NCBI GenBank assembly: GCA_020847855.1 | Contig: JADLBH010000001.1 | Span: 51,952 to 115,951 of the forward strand | Source of the DNA: Fimbriimonadaceae bacterium | GTDB taxonomy: Bacteria > Armatimonadota > Fimbriimonadia > Fimbriimonadales > Fimbriimonadaceae | DNA: 64,000 nt | Direction of reading: 5' to 3' | In this document: positions 40,997 to 49,997 of the stretch, piece by piece | How positions within the stretch are numbered: position 1 is the stretch's first letter | How the letters are laid out: every line of letters starts with the position of its first letter | The notes under the pieces: model-generated | The model's input: the letters and a program-made list of their open reading frames with translations, nothing else | What the model was told of the DNA's origin: nothing | Database searches by the model: none | Made by a program: the position numbers and the translations under genes

Positions 40997-41854
40997 ATGT
41001 CTCTGCGGGTGGTTCGAGCCGAGGTGCCCGACCCGCCTCTCTCCCTCGCGATCAACCCAGACCTCGCGACGCGCTACCTCGTCGCCTTTCTACGGGACGA
41101 GATCGTCCGCAAGCGCGGAATGGATCGAGTCGTCCTTGGTTTGAGCGGAGGGGTGGACTCGGCCTTGAGCGCCTACCTCGCCGCCATTTCCCTGGGCCCC
41201 GAGCGAGTCGTCTGCGTCCGCATGCCATACCGGCTCTCCTCACAGTCCAGCATGGATCACGCCCGGCTCGTCACCGAGAGCCTCGGAACGCAGGAGCGGA
41301 CCGTGGAGATCACCTCGATGGTGGATGCCTATGCGGCGGGGGCCAACCCTGACGATTTGCGCCTCGGGAACCTATGCGCACGGTGTCGGATGGCGATCCT
41401 TTATGACGTCTCCATGGAGATCGGCGGCTTGGTCCTTGGCACCTCCAACAAGACCGAGCGACTCTTGGGCTATTACACGTGGCACGCCGACGACACGCCC
41501 GCGATCAACCCTCTGGGAGACCTCTATAAGACGCAAGTTTGGTCTCTCGCCCGCCACTTGGGGCTGCCCCAAGCGATCCTGGACAAGGCCCCGTCCGCAG
41601 ACCTTGTTCCTGGCCAGACCGACGAGGGCGACCTTGGTGTCCCTTATGACGTTGCCGACCGGATGCTCGTACACATCGTCCGCGGAGCGGGACGGGAACG
41701 GTTGCTCGGACTCGGGTTCTCACGGGAGCAGGCCGACCTCGTGCTCCGGCGCCATCACCGCACGCACTGGAAGCGCCACCTCCCGACGAACGCGGTGCTA
41801 AGCTCGACCGCGGTCGGAGTGGGCTACCTGCGCCCTGTGGACTACACCGGCTGA
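40997..41854 (+). CDS. nadE: Ammonia-dependent NAD+ synthetase
   Basis: 285 residues. Converts deamido-NAD to NAD using ATP and ammonia. P-loop-type LGLSGGVDSALSAYLAA, GTSNKTERLLGYYTWHADDT (family GTxNrsEr-GY-T-yGD) and the SADLVPGQTDEGDLGVPYD stretch are all present. There is no N-terminal glutaminase domain, so ammonia is the nitrogen source. A cluster LGNLCARCRMAILYD is found in some family members. Monocistronic between leaderless-type promoters. Confidence 0.94.
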   Translation: MSLRVVRAEVPDPPLSLAINPDLATRYLVAFLRDEIVRKRGMDRVVLGLSGGVDSALSAYLAAISLGPERVVCVRMPYRLSSQSSMDHARLVTESLGTQERTVEITSMVDAYAAGANPDDLRLGNLCARCRMAILYDVSMEIGGLVLGTSNKTERLLGYYTWHADDTPAINPLGDLYKTQVWSLARHLGLPQAILDKAPSADLVPGQTDEGDLGVPYDVADRMLVHIVRGAGRERLLGLGFSREQADLVLRRHHRTHWKRHLPTNAVLSSTAVGVGYLRPVDYTG

Positions 41855-41893
41855 CAGCGAATCGAACCACACGCCGGCGCGGTCGCTTTGGCC

Positions 41894-41899
41894 TAGAAT
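41894..41899 (+). promoter_or_regulatory. -10-like TAGAAT, 6 nt before acyP GTG
   Basis: Good hexamer with leaderless spacing to GTG 41906; it chooses that GTG over the one at 41904. Confidence 0.5.
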
Positions 41900-41905
41900 G
41901 AGTGT

Positions 41906-42181
41906 GTGGCCTCCGTCTCGGTCGTGGTGCAAGGTCGTGTGCAAGGCGTGGGGTTTCGCGCCCACGTCGCCCAGGCGGCCTTGCGGCACGGGCTCGATGG
42001 TGAGACGTGGAACCGCGAGGACGGTGCGGTGGAGATCCGGCTCGGCGAGTGCGACGAGAAGGTCCTGGAGTCCTTTCTCAGCGACGTTCGTCAGGGCCCT
42101 GGGATCGTGCGCGAGCTCACGTGGGAGGTTAGCGCCATGGACGTCGAACCAGGGTTTCGCGTAGTGGCGACCCCTCGCTAG
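41906..42181 (+). CDS. acyP: Acylphosphatase
   Basis: 91 residues. VVVQGRVQGVGFRAHV carries the phosphate-binding loop and catalytic Arg; the catalytic Asn is in GETWNREDGAVEI. Hydrolyses acyl phosphates. Convergent with the DUF899-like gene, sharing 4 nt at the stop codons. Confidence 0.93.
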   Translation: MASVSVVVQGRVQGVGFRAHVAQAALRHGLDGETWNREDGAVEIRLGECDEKVLESFLSDVRQGPGIVRELTWEVSAMDVEPGFRVVATPR

Positions 42182-42741
42182 GCAGGCTCGTCTGCGGCTC
42201 TCGGCTCCCAGCCTTCCGAGGATCCCTCGAGGAGCTCGAGCAACGGCCATACGGCGCAGAAATCGTCGCCAGGGCCGAAGAACGTGCTGTTCTTGTGCGC
42301 GACGCCTTCGGGAGTTTTGGCAAGCGCGGAAACGCCCGGGTAGGCACCTCCATCCACCCAGAAGCCCAGAGCGTCCGTCATCTCGTGGGCCGAGTCGGTC
42401 GCCATCGTGAAGTTCCACCCTCGGAACTTCGCCGTCTGGGCCATGGTTTCAGGATCGTCCGGCGAGACGAGCACGACGGCGGTGCGCCTCGAAAGGTGGG
42501 GCAGGAAGGCGTTGAGCCCGTCGGCCCACAGGGTGCAATAGCTGCACGAGTTGCCCATGTTGTGGATCACAAGGAGGTCGTCGTGATCGCCGAAGAGTTC
42601 GGACAATCTCTTGGGGCCGTCCAGCGTCTCCAGGGTGTAGTCCTGAATGGGAACGAGCGGCTCGGCCTCCCGCGCCTTGGCGAGTTCTTGCTTCAGCTCC
42701 ATCAACTTCATCGTGAGTTCTTTTTCCTTCTCGCGGACCAT
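42178..42741 (-). CDS. DUF899-like thioredoxin-fold protein
   Basis: 187 residues from ATG 42741. A basic helical N-terminus (MVREKEKELTMKLMELKQEL) precedes a thioredoxin-like core: DDLLVIHNMGNSCSYCTLWA has a CSYC redox-type pair, followed by NAFLPHLSRRTAVVLVSPDD and FTMATDSAHEMTDALGFWVD. It matches the DUF899/AhpC-TSA-like family, whose role is undefined. An earlier in-frame start (42840) precedes the -10-like TATGAT (42748-42753, 6 nt before the ATG) and is rejected. Confidence 0.75.
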   Translation of the reverse strand: MVREKEKELTMKLMELKQELAKAREAEPLVPIQDYTLETLDGPKRLSELFGDHDDLLVIHNMGNSCSYCTLWADGLNAFLPHLSRRTAVVLVSPDDPETMAQTAKFRGWNFTMATDSAHEMTDALGFWVDGGAYPGVSALAKTPEGVAHKNSTFFGPGDDFCAVWPLLELLEGSSEGWEPRAADEPA

Positions 42742-42747
42742 GCCGCA

Positions 42748-42802
42748 ATCATAACCCAAATCGCTCGGCACGTCCCATTGGCGCTCGCCAGAGGGGGATA
42801 CT
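42748..42802. promoter_or_regulatory. Divergent leaderless-type -10 elements (DUF899-like and EamA genes)
   Basis: Minus-strand TATGAT at 42748-42753 is 6 nt before ATG 42741. Plus-strand GATACT at 42797-42802 is 7 nt before GTG 42810. Confidence 0.4.
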
Positions 42803-42809
42803 TGGGCCC

Positions 42810-43715
42810 GTGTCCCCAGGCCGAGCGCTGTTGCATCCATCGCTGGTCTTTGTGATCCTTGCGTGGGGGTTGAACTTCACCGCCATCAAGTTTGTCTACC
42901 AAGGCTTCTCCGCCCCCGCGAGCGGACTCTTGCGGTACCTCCTTATGGTTCCCCTCCTAGTGGTGTGGTGTTGGGTGGCGAAGGTGCCGCTCCGCTATCC
43001 CAAGGGCAAATTCATCGAGACGAACGTGGCGGGGTTTTGGGGTGGTGGTGCGTATATGGTCGTCTTCCTCGAAGGCATGCGGACTGCGAACCCGGCCCAC
43101 GCCGCCGCCGCCTTGGCGACGTCGCCAGTCTGGACGATCCTCTTCAGTGCGCTCACCAAGCACGATCAGCTCACATGGCGCCTCGGTGTGGGCTCGTTGA
43201 TCGCGTACGGCGGTGTGGTGACGATGTCGGTGGGAGGCGGCGAGGGTGGCGGCGGGGCTCTGGGCACGGCCCTCGTCGCGGTCTCGGGTGTGATTTGGGC
43301 TTGGTCGGTGATCTGCTATCGGCGCCTCATGCCCGAGCAGCAGCCGTTGCAGGCCCTTACGCTCTCCTTCCCGGCAGCGATGCTGGTGATGGCGGTGTAC
43401 GGCCTGGTGCCGCTAGCTCACACGGAGTTCGCGTCCGTCTCTCCCACAGCGTGGTGGGCGATGGGGTACTTCGTCGTGGTCGCGGGGGTGCTGGCGTTCG
43501 GCGCGTACTACCGAGGTCTGCGGGACGTGGGGCCGGCGATGACCTCGCTCACCCAGTTCGTCATCCCTCCGATGGCCGCGATCGGGGGTTGGGTGCTGCT
43601 CGGCGACCCGGTCAAGGCGATGGAGTGGGTCGGGCTCGCGCTCGTCGCGTTCGGCTCCTATGTGTGCACGAGCGGAAGGCGGGCCGACGTCCCTGCGGTC
43701 AGTACGTCTGGGTGA
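42810..43715 (+). CDS. EamA/DMT-family transporter
   Basis: 301 residues with ten predicted helices in two EamA repeats. The first repeat has LVFVILAWGLNFTAIKFVYQ and RTANPAHAAAALATSPVWTI; the second has AVSGVIWAWSVICYRRLMPE and GPAMTSLTQFVIPPMAAIGG. Drug/metabolite exporters of this type move amino acids or metabolites; the substrate is unknown. GTG start 42810. The 3' end overlaps the convergent SIS gene by 17 nt. Confidence 0.88.
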   Translation: MSPGRALLHPSLVFVILAWGLNFTAIKFVYQGFSAPASGLLRYLLMVPLLVVWCWVAKVPLRYPKGKFIETNVAGFWGGGAYMVVFLEGMRTANPAHAAAALATSPVWTILFSALTKHDQLTWRLGVGSLIAYGGVVTMSVGGGEGGGGALGTALVAVSGVIWAWSVICYRRLMPEQQPLQALTLSFPAAMLVMAVYGLVPLAHTEFASVSPTAWWAMGYFVVVAGVLAFGAYYRGLRDVGPAMTSLTQFVIPPMAAIGGWVLLGDPVKAMEWVGLALVAFGSYVCTSGRRADVPAVSTSG

Positions 43716-44634
43716 CCTTCGTGATCCTGGGCGGAGCGTCCGGGTCAAGGCCCCTGGCGAGGGAGGCATAGAGCGCGAGCCACTGTCCGAAGACAACATC
43801 GAGCAGGGGCGAATCTGGGGAATCGCCCAGGTCGGGGGCGTGGATCACGGATCCCTCGGTGCCCGCGACGAGCTCGCCGAACGATACGATGCAGGCGCCC
43901 GTGCCCGCCAGCGCGAGCGGCCCGTGGACGAAGTCGGCGGTGGAGTAGGACTTGCAGGGCAGTAGGGCGCACTCGATGAGCTTGAGTGCGGTCTCGCACG
44001 CGGTCGCGTACCGGTAACCGCGGCCGACCGAGATGAGCACTTGAGCCTGGAGCAGGGTTGGTAGCGCCGCCTTGGCCCGAATGCGGCAGTCCTCGATCCA
44101 TGCGTCGTCCGGGAGCCGCGGCTCCGGAAGCGCGGCACCGAGGGCACGCACCGCCTCATAAAGGGCGGCCAGGGACGCAGTATAGGTCTTTGTCGCGGCT
44201 ACGGACGCCTCGTTGCCTGCCTCGAGAAGGATCGTCGCCTGCGCGGACCGGGAGACCGGGCTTCCGGGCACGTTGGTCAAGGCGAGCGTGGAACCGCCTT
44301 GGGACCGAATCAAGGAGAGCATCTCGGCCACGTCCGGGCCTGCCCCGCTCTGCGATACCCCGATCCCCAGGAACCCGCTGTAGTCCACCTTCGCCCCGTA
44401 TCGGGTGAGCACCGAGGGTGCGGCGAGCGTCACCGGGATCCGCAAGTGGGTCTCGATGAGATAACGGGCCAGGAGGGCGGCGTTGTCCGAGCTTCCTCGC
44501 GCGATGAGCGCGACCCCGCGGGGCCGAAGGCCCGCAAGTTGCGAGGTGGCGGCCTCGCGGTACTTGGGCAGGTTCCGGGCGAGGATTCCGCTCTGCTCGC
44601 GGATCTCCCTCTCCATGGATTCCCCAGGCGACAC
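43699..44634 (-). CDS. Double-SIS-domain sugar isomerase/deaminase-like protein
   Basis: 311 residues. It begins EREIREQSGILARNL, like the isomerase half of GlmS, and has two SIS domains: ALIARGSSDNAALLARYLIE with GIGVSQSGAGPDVAEML, then VLISVGRGYRYATACETALK and STADFVHGPLALAG. The glutaminase domain is absent, so it resembles AgaS/FrlB/NagB-II-type enzymes acting on amino-sugar phosphates. GTG 44634 is preferred over ATG 44616 because TAGCAT ends 6 nt before it. No sugar operon surrounds it. Confidence 0.85.
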   Translation of the reverse strand: MSPGESMEREIREQSGILARNLPKYREAATSQLAGLRPRGVALIARGSSDNAALLARYLIETHLRIPVTLAAPSVLTRYGAKVDYSGFLGIGVSQSGAGPDVAEMLSLIRSQGGSTLALTNVPGSPVSRSAQATILLEAGNEASVAATKTYTASLAALYEAVRALGAALPEPRLPDDAWIEDCRIRAKAALPTLLQAQVLISVGRGYRYATACETALKLIECALLPCKSYSTADFVHGPLALAGTGACIVSFGELVAGTEGSVIHAPDLGDSPDSPLLDVVFGQWLALYASLARGLDPDAPPRITKVTQTY

Positions 44635-44640
44635 GCGGAA

Positions 44641-44646
44641 ATGCTA
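44641..44646 (-). promoter_or_regulatory. -10-like TAGCAT, 6 nt before the SIS gene GTG
   Basis: Minus-strand hexamer that decides the start at 44634 if leaderless. Confidence 0.4.
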
Positions 44647-44713
44647 CCAGGGTGGGGTACTTTCAGGGAACGGGGAATCACCGGACGGCATGGTTCGTCC
44701 GTAACTCAAGAAC

Positions 44714-45733
44714 ATGCTAGCCACACTGATGCTCGGCACCCTCCTGCTCCAGGATGCACCGCAGACGACCACCTTCCGCGACAAGGCGCTCGGGCTGAGC
44801 TTCGAGCACCCGAAGGCATGGCGGGTCTCCAAGGAGCGGCTCTTCACCCTCATCGAGATTCCGCTGGCGGACGGCAAGCTCGCGCACGTGGAGCTCTTCT
44901 CAGCGACCTATCGCGACACCGCGGAAAAGTGGCAGTCCCTCCAGGACGAGGTGAACAAGGCCATGGGCAGGACGGTGGAGCGGCAGTGGGAGGAGGAGAT
45001 CCTGGGCGTGCCCATGTTGCTCACCAAGCTCGCCTACAAGGAGGGCGAACGGGAGACGGTCACGTTCGTCGGCCTGCTTTACTCGGCCACCCCCGAGAAG
45101 ATGCAGTTCCGGCTCAACACCCCAGCGGATCAAGCGGAGACGGCACAGCAGGCCTGGTGGTCCGCGCTCCTGACGCTGAGGACGAACTCGGGCCTGCTCC
45201 CTAGCGGCGAGGATCCTTCCAAGCCCTTGACCGAGCTCCAGCCGGAGCCGGAGAAGCCCACCATCGTGCTCCGAAAGCCAGATCCGGTCGTGACCGAGCT
45301 TCGGCCTGGGGCCCGTGTGCCCTTCAAGGGGCTCGTGGTCCAATTGCTCGACGGGTGGACCCTGGCGGAGGACGGCACTCTCCGATCGGACGGAACCTCG
45401 GGACTGTTCTCCATCGAGCTTTTCGAAGGGGACGGGAACATCGCGGGGCCCAAGCTCGAAGAGACCGCAGCCAGTGCCCTGACCGAGTTCAAGAAAGTGA
45501 GCCTCAGGCGGGACGAGCGCGCCAGGACGGCCCGCTCCGGCGCGACCGTGGCTTCGATCTGGCGCGCGGGCGAGGGCGACCAAGGGCCCCTCGTCGTGGG
45601 CCATTTCGCGGGGGTCTGCGGACAACGGTTCTGGATGCTGCGCTATCGCGGGGCGGGTACTGCCGCCTGGAACTCGGATCGTGCAAAGGTGGAGGTACTC
45701 GTGGAGAGCCTCTACGTCGAGGCTGCAGATTGA
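44714..45733 (+). CDS. Exported protein of unknown function, two similar halves
   Basis: 339 residues. Short signal peptide (MLATLMLGTLLLQDAP). The first half, with KALGLSFEHPKAWRVSKERL, and the second, with GLVVQLLDGWTLAEDGTLRS, both look like PsbP/DUF1795-type domains (a strand with h-P-W-- followed by a long helix and the LRTN- or LRYRG-type ending). A Pro-rich link (ELQPEPEKPT) joins them. Function unknown. It is the first gene of a run that continues with tsaB through a 4-nt TTGA overlap. Confidence 0.65.
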   Translation: MLATLMLGTLLLQDAPQTTTFRDKALGLSFEHPKAWRVSKERLFTLIEIPLADGKLAHVELFSATYRDTAEKWQSLQDEVNKAMGRTVERQWEEEILGVPMLLTKLAYKEGERETVTFVGLLYSATPEKMQFRLNTPADQAETAQQAWWSALLTLRTNSGLLPSGEDPSKPLTELQPEPEKPTIVLRKPDPVVTELRPGARVPFKGLVVQLLDGWTLAEDGTLRSDGTSGLFSIELFEGDGNIAGPKLEETAASALTEFKKVSLRRDERARTARSGATVASIWRAGEGDQGPLVVGHFAGVCGQRFWMLRYRGAGTAAWNSDRAKVEVLVESLYVEAAD

Positions 45734-46287
45734 TCCTTGCGATCTCTACTTCCTCTCCCATGACGAGCGTCGCGTGCCTCGACCCCTCGGGAGTCGTACT
45801 TCGAGAGCTTTCGGAACTTTCCCCGCGAGCCGCCACGCCCAGGATAACGGAACTCGTTCGAGAAGCCCTCGCCGGGGAGAAGCCTGAGCGGATCGCGGTG
45901 GACGTGGGCCCAGGAGGGTTCACCGCGGTCCGAACCGGCATGGCCCTGGGAAAGTCGCTCGCTTGGGCCTGGGGCTTGGAGCTTGCCGCTCTCTCGGCGT
46001 TCGATCTCGTGAGCCGGACAGGGCCCGTGGCAATCCCTGCGAAGAAGGGGAGCTGGTGGCTTCGTGCTCCCGGTCTCCCTCCGGTGCTCGTTACAGACCC
46101 CGGCGACGCGACCGGATATGGCCTCCCTTCGGGTTTGGGGTGCTACCCCTTCGCCCGCGAAGCGTCCTCCCTCCTCGACACCCTCGTCTGGGGTGACCCC
46201 GCGGGGGTGCTTCCGGACTATCTCGCCGAGCCAACGATCTCCACCCCCAAGCCGGGCAAGTACCCTCCGGCCGCACCGCCCCGATGA
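45730..46287 (+). CDS. tsaB: tRNA threonylcarbamoyladenosine biosynthesis protein TsaB
   Basis: 185 residues, TTG start in a TTGA overlap. LILAISTSSPMTSVACLD is the ASKHA-fold opening, and DVGPGGFTAVRTGMALGKSL matches the family GPGSFTGLRIG-A-KGLA box. TsaB scaffolds TsaD and TsaE for t6A37 synthesis on ANN-decoding tRNAs. The distal half is shorter than in E. coli. No tsaD or tsaE is in the window. Overlaps murB by 4 nt. Confidence 0.88.
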   Translation: MILAISTSSPMTSVACLDPSGVVLRELSELSPRAATPRITELVREALAGEKPERIAVDVGPGGFTAVRTGMALGKSLAWAWGLELAALSAFDLVSRTGPVAIPAKKGSWWLRAPGLPPVLVTDPGDATGYGLPSGLGCYPFAREASSLLDTLVWGDPAGVLPDYLAEPTISTPKPGKYPPAAPPR

Positions 46288-47243
46288 AGCCAGAGGAAGT
46301 TACACGTTCGAGGCCACTCGCCCCGCTCACCACGCTGAGGGCGGGCGGGGCGGCAGAGCAGTTCTACTGCGCCCGCGACCGCGAGGCTCTAGCCTCTGCT
46401 GCGGCCTACCTGCACGCCAACGAGATGGAAGTGACGATCCTCGGCTCTGGGAGCAACGTGTTGCCGAGCGACCGAGGAGTACCAGGGTTCACGCTTCTCA
46501 ACCGAACTTCTGACATCGAGGTCGGCCCAGGTGGGGAGGTCGTGGCCGACAGCGGGGCCGCGTTTCAGGACCTCTTTTTGAAGACGGCCCAGGCTGGTTT
46601 GGCTGGGTTCTCCTATGCGGTGGGCATTCCAGGCACGGTGGGGGGGGCGTTGGCAAGCAACGCCGGTGCCTACCGCAGTTGCATTGCGGAGTTCATTACG
46701 GGCGTCGAGGTTGTCGAAGACGGGGTGCGGAGTTGGATCGGGCCGGAGGATCTCCAACTCTCCTATCGGGACTCGAGGCTTCGGCGCGGCGACGCGGGGC
46801 GCTGCATCGTGCTTCGACTGCGGTTCCAGCTCGAGCCGGGCACCCCTGCGCTCATCTATGACGACGCACGAGACTATCAGCGTCAGCGCATTGGGAAACA
46901 GCCTCCTCCGGCCAGTGCCGGGAGCTTCTTCAAGAACGTCTATGACCAGGGCTTGGCTGACTCGCTACCGGGCCTGCCTGAGCGGCTCCGGGCAAGCGGT
47001 GTCGTCCCATCTGGGTTCTTGATCGAGGCGGTGGGCCTGCGGGGCTATAGGATCGGTGGTGCGATGCTCGCCGAGCGGCATGCGAACTTCATCCTCAATG
47101 TCGGTCGGGCGACGGCCTCGGAGATTCGATCGTTGGCGGAGCTTGCTAAGGCCCGTGTTGCCGATCGGTTTGGAACAGAGATCGAGGAGGAGGTGCTCTA
47201 CCTGGGCGATTGGGCAGACTGGCAGTCGGTGGGCAAACCCTAG
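46284..47243 (+). CDS. murB: UDP-N-acetylenolpyruvoylglucosamine reductase
   Basis: 319 residues. FAD-linked reduction giving UDP-MurNAc. LAPLTTLRAGGAAEQFYCAR, the FAD loop ILGSGSNVLPSDRGVPGFTL, AGFSYAVGIPGTVGGALASN and the catalytic PASAGSFFKN are present; the type II length and the absence of the Tyr loop agree. The C-terminus has the ERHANFILNVGRATASEI stretch. It precedes the aldolase gene by 20 nt. Confidence 0.95.
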   Translation: MKPEEVTRSRPLAPLTTLRAGGAAEQFYCARDREALASAAAYLHANEMEVTILGSGSNVLPSDRGVPGFTLLNRTSDIEVGPGGEVVADSGAAFQDLFLKTAQAGLAGFSYAVGIPGTVGGALASNAGAYRSCIAEFITGVEVVEDGVRSWIGPEDLQLSYRDSRLRRGDAGRCIVLRLRFQLEPGTPALIYDDARDYQRQRIGKQPPPASAGSFFKNVYDQGLADSLPGLPERLRASGVVPSGFLIEAVGLRGYRIGGAMLAERHANFILNVGRATASEIRSLAELAKARVADRFGTEIEEEVLYLGDWADWQSVGKP

Positions 47244-47263
47244 CCGCGAGGTAAACCTCGGAC

Positions 47264-47902
47264 ATGCCGGAATCGCAGGACGCCAAGCTCGCCATGGTCG
47301 AGGCGGGTCGTCGCCTGTGGTACCGAGGGTTGGTGGGCGCGAAGGAAGGGAACCTGAGCGTACGGCTCGAGGACGGCACCATCCTCTGCACCGCGGCCGG
47401 GCTCGACAAGGGGCACATGGATGCTACTGGGATCGTGGAGATGTCGCTCGATGGCAGCTTCCGCGGCGAGGTGCAGCCGAGCAGCGAGGTTAGGATCCAC
47501 CTGCGAGCCTATCGCGAGCGCCCTGACTGTCGTGCCGTGGTCCATGCTCACCCACCGGCAGCCACCGCCTTCACTGTCGCCGGAGTCCCGTTTCCCAACG
47601 ACTGCCTGCCCGAGGCGGCTTACGTCCTCGGGCCGGTGGCGAGCGTGCCCTTCGCCTTTCCGGGCTCGGAAGAAGTGCCCGACTCCCTCGTTCCCTATCT
47701 GCCAGGGCACAAAACGGTCCTCTTGAGCCACCATGGGGCGATGACGCTGGGCGCGACCCTCGAGGACGCTGTGGACAGGATGGAGACCCTCGAGCGCATC
47801 GCGCGCATCCTGGCGAACGCTACGCTCCTCGGTGGGGTGACCCCGATGCCCAAGAGCGCGATGGATCGCCTCGTGAGCCGGATGAACGGGGGATTGTCGT
47901 GA
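47264..47902 (+). CDS. Class II aldolase/adducin family protein
   Basis: 212 residues, full domain length. Zinc ligands are visible in VVHAHPPAATAF and in VLLSHHGAMTLG, and the substrate loop is GLVGAKEGNLSVRLEDG. Family members are fuculose- or ribulose-phosphate aldolases and methylthioribulose-phosphate dehydratases; the specific reaction is not determined. It overlaps hisS by 4 nt (GTGA). Confidence 0.87.
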   Translation: MPESQDAKLAMVEAGRRLWYRGLVGAKEGNLSVRLEDGTILCTAAGLDKGHMDATGIVEMSLDGSFRGEVQPSSEVRIHLRAYRERPDCRAVVHAHPPAATAFTVAGVPFPNDCLPEAAYVLGPVASVPFAFPGSEEVPDSLVPYLPGHKTVLLSHHGAMTLGATLEDAVDRMETLERIARILANATLLGGVTPMPKSAMDRLVSRMNGGLS

Positions 47903-49137
47903 GGCGGCAGGCCCCGCGCGGCACTCAGGACGTGCTCCCTGCCCAAGCCCATCTCTGGAGGCACTTGGAGGGCGCGTTCGAGAAGACGATGAGTCTCTTC
48001 GGGTACGGGGAGATCCGCACGCCTACGTTCGAGGAGTACGAGCTGTTTGCCAGGACGAGCGGCGAGACGAGCGACATCGTCTCCAAGGAGATGTACGACT
48101 TCATGGACAAAGGCGGTCGGCACGTGGCGCTTCGGCCCGAGGGCACTGCACCAGTCATGCGGGCCTATATCGAGCACAGTCTCGGGGAAGCGGGCTTGCC
48201 GCTTCGCCTTTGGTACTGCGCCCCGATGTTCCGCTATGGGAGGCCTCAAAAGGGGCGGCTTCGCGAGCACCACCAGGTAGGGCTGGAGCTCATCGGCTCT
48301 TCTTCACCCTACGCCGAGGCTGAGGTGGCGCAGGCCGTGGTCGCCTTCTACACTGCGCTGGGGATCGAAGGCCTGGAAGTTCGGCTGAATTGCATAGGTC
48401 GCCAAGAGAGCCGGGCCCGATACGGGGAGGCCCTCTTGCGACATCTTTCAGGATGGCTTGCGCACCAGGAGCCGGAAGCCCAGGCCTCGGCTGAGAAGAA
48501 TCCGATGCGCCTGTGGGACAGCAAGTCTCCCGAAGTACAGGAGGCGCTTCGCGGGGCCCCGCGCCTATCCGACTACCTCGAACCTGAGTCGGCGGACCAT
48601 TTCGAGGCCGTTTGCGGGGCCCTGGACGAGGCGGAGGTCGAGTACGTGCTGGATCCGGGCATCGTTCGAGGCTTGGACTACTACACGGACACCGTGTTCG
48701 AGGTGCAGTCCTCGGCCCTGGGCGCCCAGAGCAGCCTCTGCGGGGGGGGGCGCTACGATGGCCTGATCGGCGCGCTGGGGGGTAAGGACGCGCCCTCCGT
48801 GGGAGTGGGGATGGGACTGGAGAGGGCCCTGCTCGCCATGGAGGAAGCGGGCTCGAAGCCGGTCCCGGACGAACTGGAATACTATCTCATCGCAGCGAGC
48901 GCGGAGGCTTGGCCGCGCGTACGGAGAGCGGCCCGGCAGCTTCGGGCGGCAGGGGTCTCTTGTCAGTTCGATCTCGAGGAACGACCTCTGAAGTCCCAGT
49001 TCAAAGCGGCAAACCGGGCACGTGCCGCCTTTGCGGCGATCTGGGGGAGCGACGAGCTTGCATCGGGCACGGTGACGGTCAAGGACCTGAAGAGCGGCGT
49101 GCAGGCGGTCCGACCAGAGTCGGAGCTGTTCTCGTGA
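47899..49137 (+). CDS. hisS: Histidyl-tRNA synthetase
   Basis: 412 residues. Class II motif 2 (LRLWYCAPMFRYGRPQKGRL) and motif 3 (PSVGVGMGLERALLA), with HisA/HisB boxes GIVRGLDYYTDTVFEV and LCGGGRYDGLIGALGG. C-terminal anticodon domain AASAEAWPRVRRAARQLRAA. GTG start in a GTGA overlap with the aldolase; the 3' end overlaps the porin-like gene by 4 nt (GTGA). Confidence 0.95.
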   Translation: MRRQAPRGTQDVLPAQAHLWRHLEGAFEKTMSLFGYGEIRTPTFEEYELFARTSGETSDIVSKEMYDFMDKGGRHVALRPEGTAPVMRAYIEHSLGEAGLPLRLWYCAPMFRYGRPQKGRLREHHQVGLELIGSSSPYAEAEVAQAVVAFYTALGIEGLEVRLNCIGRQESRARYGEALLRHLSGWLAHQEPEAQASAEKNPMRLWDSKSPEVQEALRGAPRLSDYLEPESADHFEAVCGALDEAEVEYVLDPGIVRGLDYYTDTVFEVQSSALGAQSSLCGGGRYDGLIGALGGKDAPSVGVGMGLERALLAMEEAGSKPVPDELEYYLIAASAEAWPRVRRAARQLRAAGVSCQFDLEERPLKSQFKAANRARAAFAAIWGSDELASGTVTVKDLKSGVQAVRPESELFS

Positions 49138-49997
49138 GGGGTTGGACGATCGCGCTTCTCCTCGTTCCGGGTGTGGCGCTCGCCCAGGTGCCCGAGGTGG
49201 CCCTCTTCGTCGAGGGTGCCCCTACCCTGGCGTTCCGCCACGGATCGCGACCGCAACTCACTTGGTACGATTTGGACGGCAGGCCGAGCCTCGTAGGGCT
49301 CCGGATGATCTTGGAGTCGGGCCATCGAGTCTACGTTGCCCAGCGACTGCAGAGGATTGACGAGAGCGGCGACCCGGACGGGATTGACGAGTACTACATC
49401 GAGCAGCGCGGCTCTTGGCGTGCCGGAAAGCAGCTCCTGCCCTTCGGCAGGCGCAACTTCGTCCGCGAGTATGCGCTTGCGGCGCGGCTCGACACCGAGC
49501 TGATCGTGGACGCAGTGCCGATCTCCATCGCGTACTGTGACGCGGGACCGGGGAGGAACCGAGGCGTGGTCGGTCGGGTTGGGAGGACCCTGGGAGCGAG
49601 CTTCGCGATCGGGAACCACTTTGGGATCCAGGCAACGAGCCTGGCCCAGCTCCGTGGCCTCGCCGCTGCCCCAGGACAAGGGGGAGGCTATCGGATGGCA
49701 GTGGGGGCGGATCTGAGCCTCCCGTTCGCAGGAGGCATCGGCACCGTGGAGGTTGTCACGCTGAGGGACGGGGAGAGCGCGAGCGACGAGGACATGGCGG
49801 CGAGCTTGGTCGAACTCACCTGGGAGGCACCGTTCCCGATCCGATTGGGCTGGGCGCGTAACTGGACGGACCCTTTCGACGTGTATTCTTTGTCGGTGCC
49901 CGTCACTCTTGACCCAAAGACTTCCCTCGAACCCACGATTCGATACTCGGGGGGTCGCGTCTCCGTCTTGGGCGCCACACTCAGGGTGAGGCTGTGA
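49134..49997 (+). CDS. Porin-like outer-membrane beta-barrel protein
   Basis: 287 residues from GTG 49134. Signal peptide VRGWTIALLLVPGVALAQVP, then alternating beta-strand text (EVALFVEGAPTLAFRHGSRP ... QRLQRIDESGDPDGIDEYYI, ALAARLDTELIVDAVPISIA, TSLEPTIRYSGGRVSVLGAT) ending LRVRL without a terminal Phe. The alternating polar and hydrophobic residues suggest a small barrel, for example a porin or OprB-like protein, but I do not recognise the family. It supports a diderm envelope. It is coupled to hisS and to the next gene (TGATG). Confidence 0.55.
   Translation: MRGWTIALLLVPGVALAQVPEVALFVEGAPTLAFRHGSRPQLTWYDLDGRPSLVGLRMILESGHRVYVAQRLQRIDESGDPDGIDEYYIEQRGSWRAGKQLLPFGRRNFVREYALAARLDTELIVDAVPISIAYCDAGPGRNRGVVGRVGRTLGASFAIGNHFGIQATSLAQLRGLAAAPGQGGGYRMAVGADLSLPFAGGIGTVEVVTLRDGESASDEDMAASLVELTWEAPFPIRLGWARNWTDPFDVYSLSVPVTLDPKTSLEPTIRYSGGRVSVLGATLRVRL

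Noticed and set aside
48740..48749. Slippery G run in hisS
   Set aside because: It encodes the conserved GGGR of HisRS; an essential gene, so phase variation is improbable.
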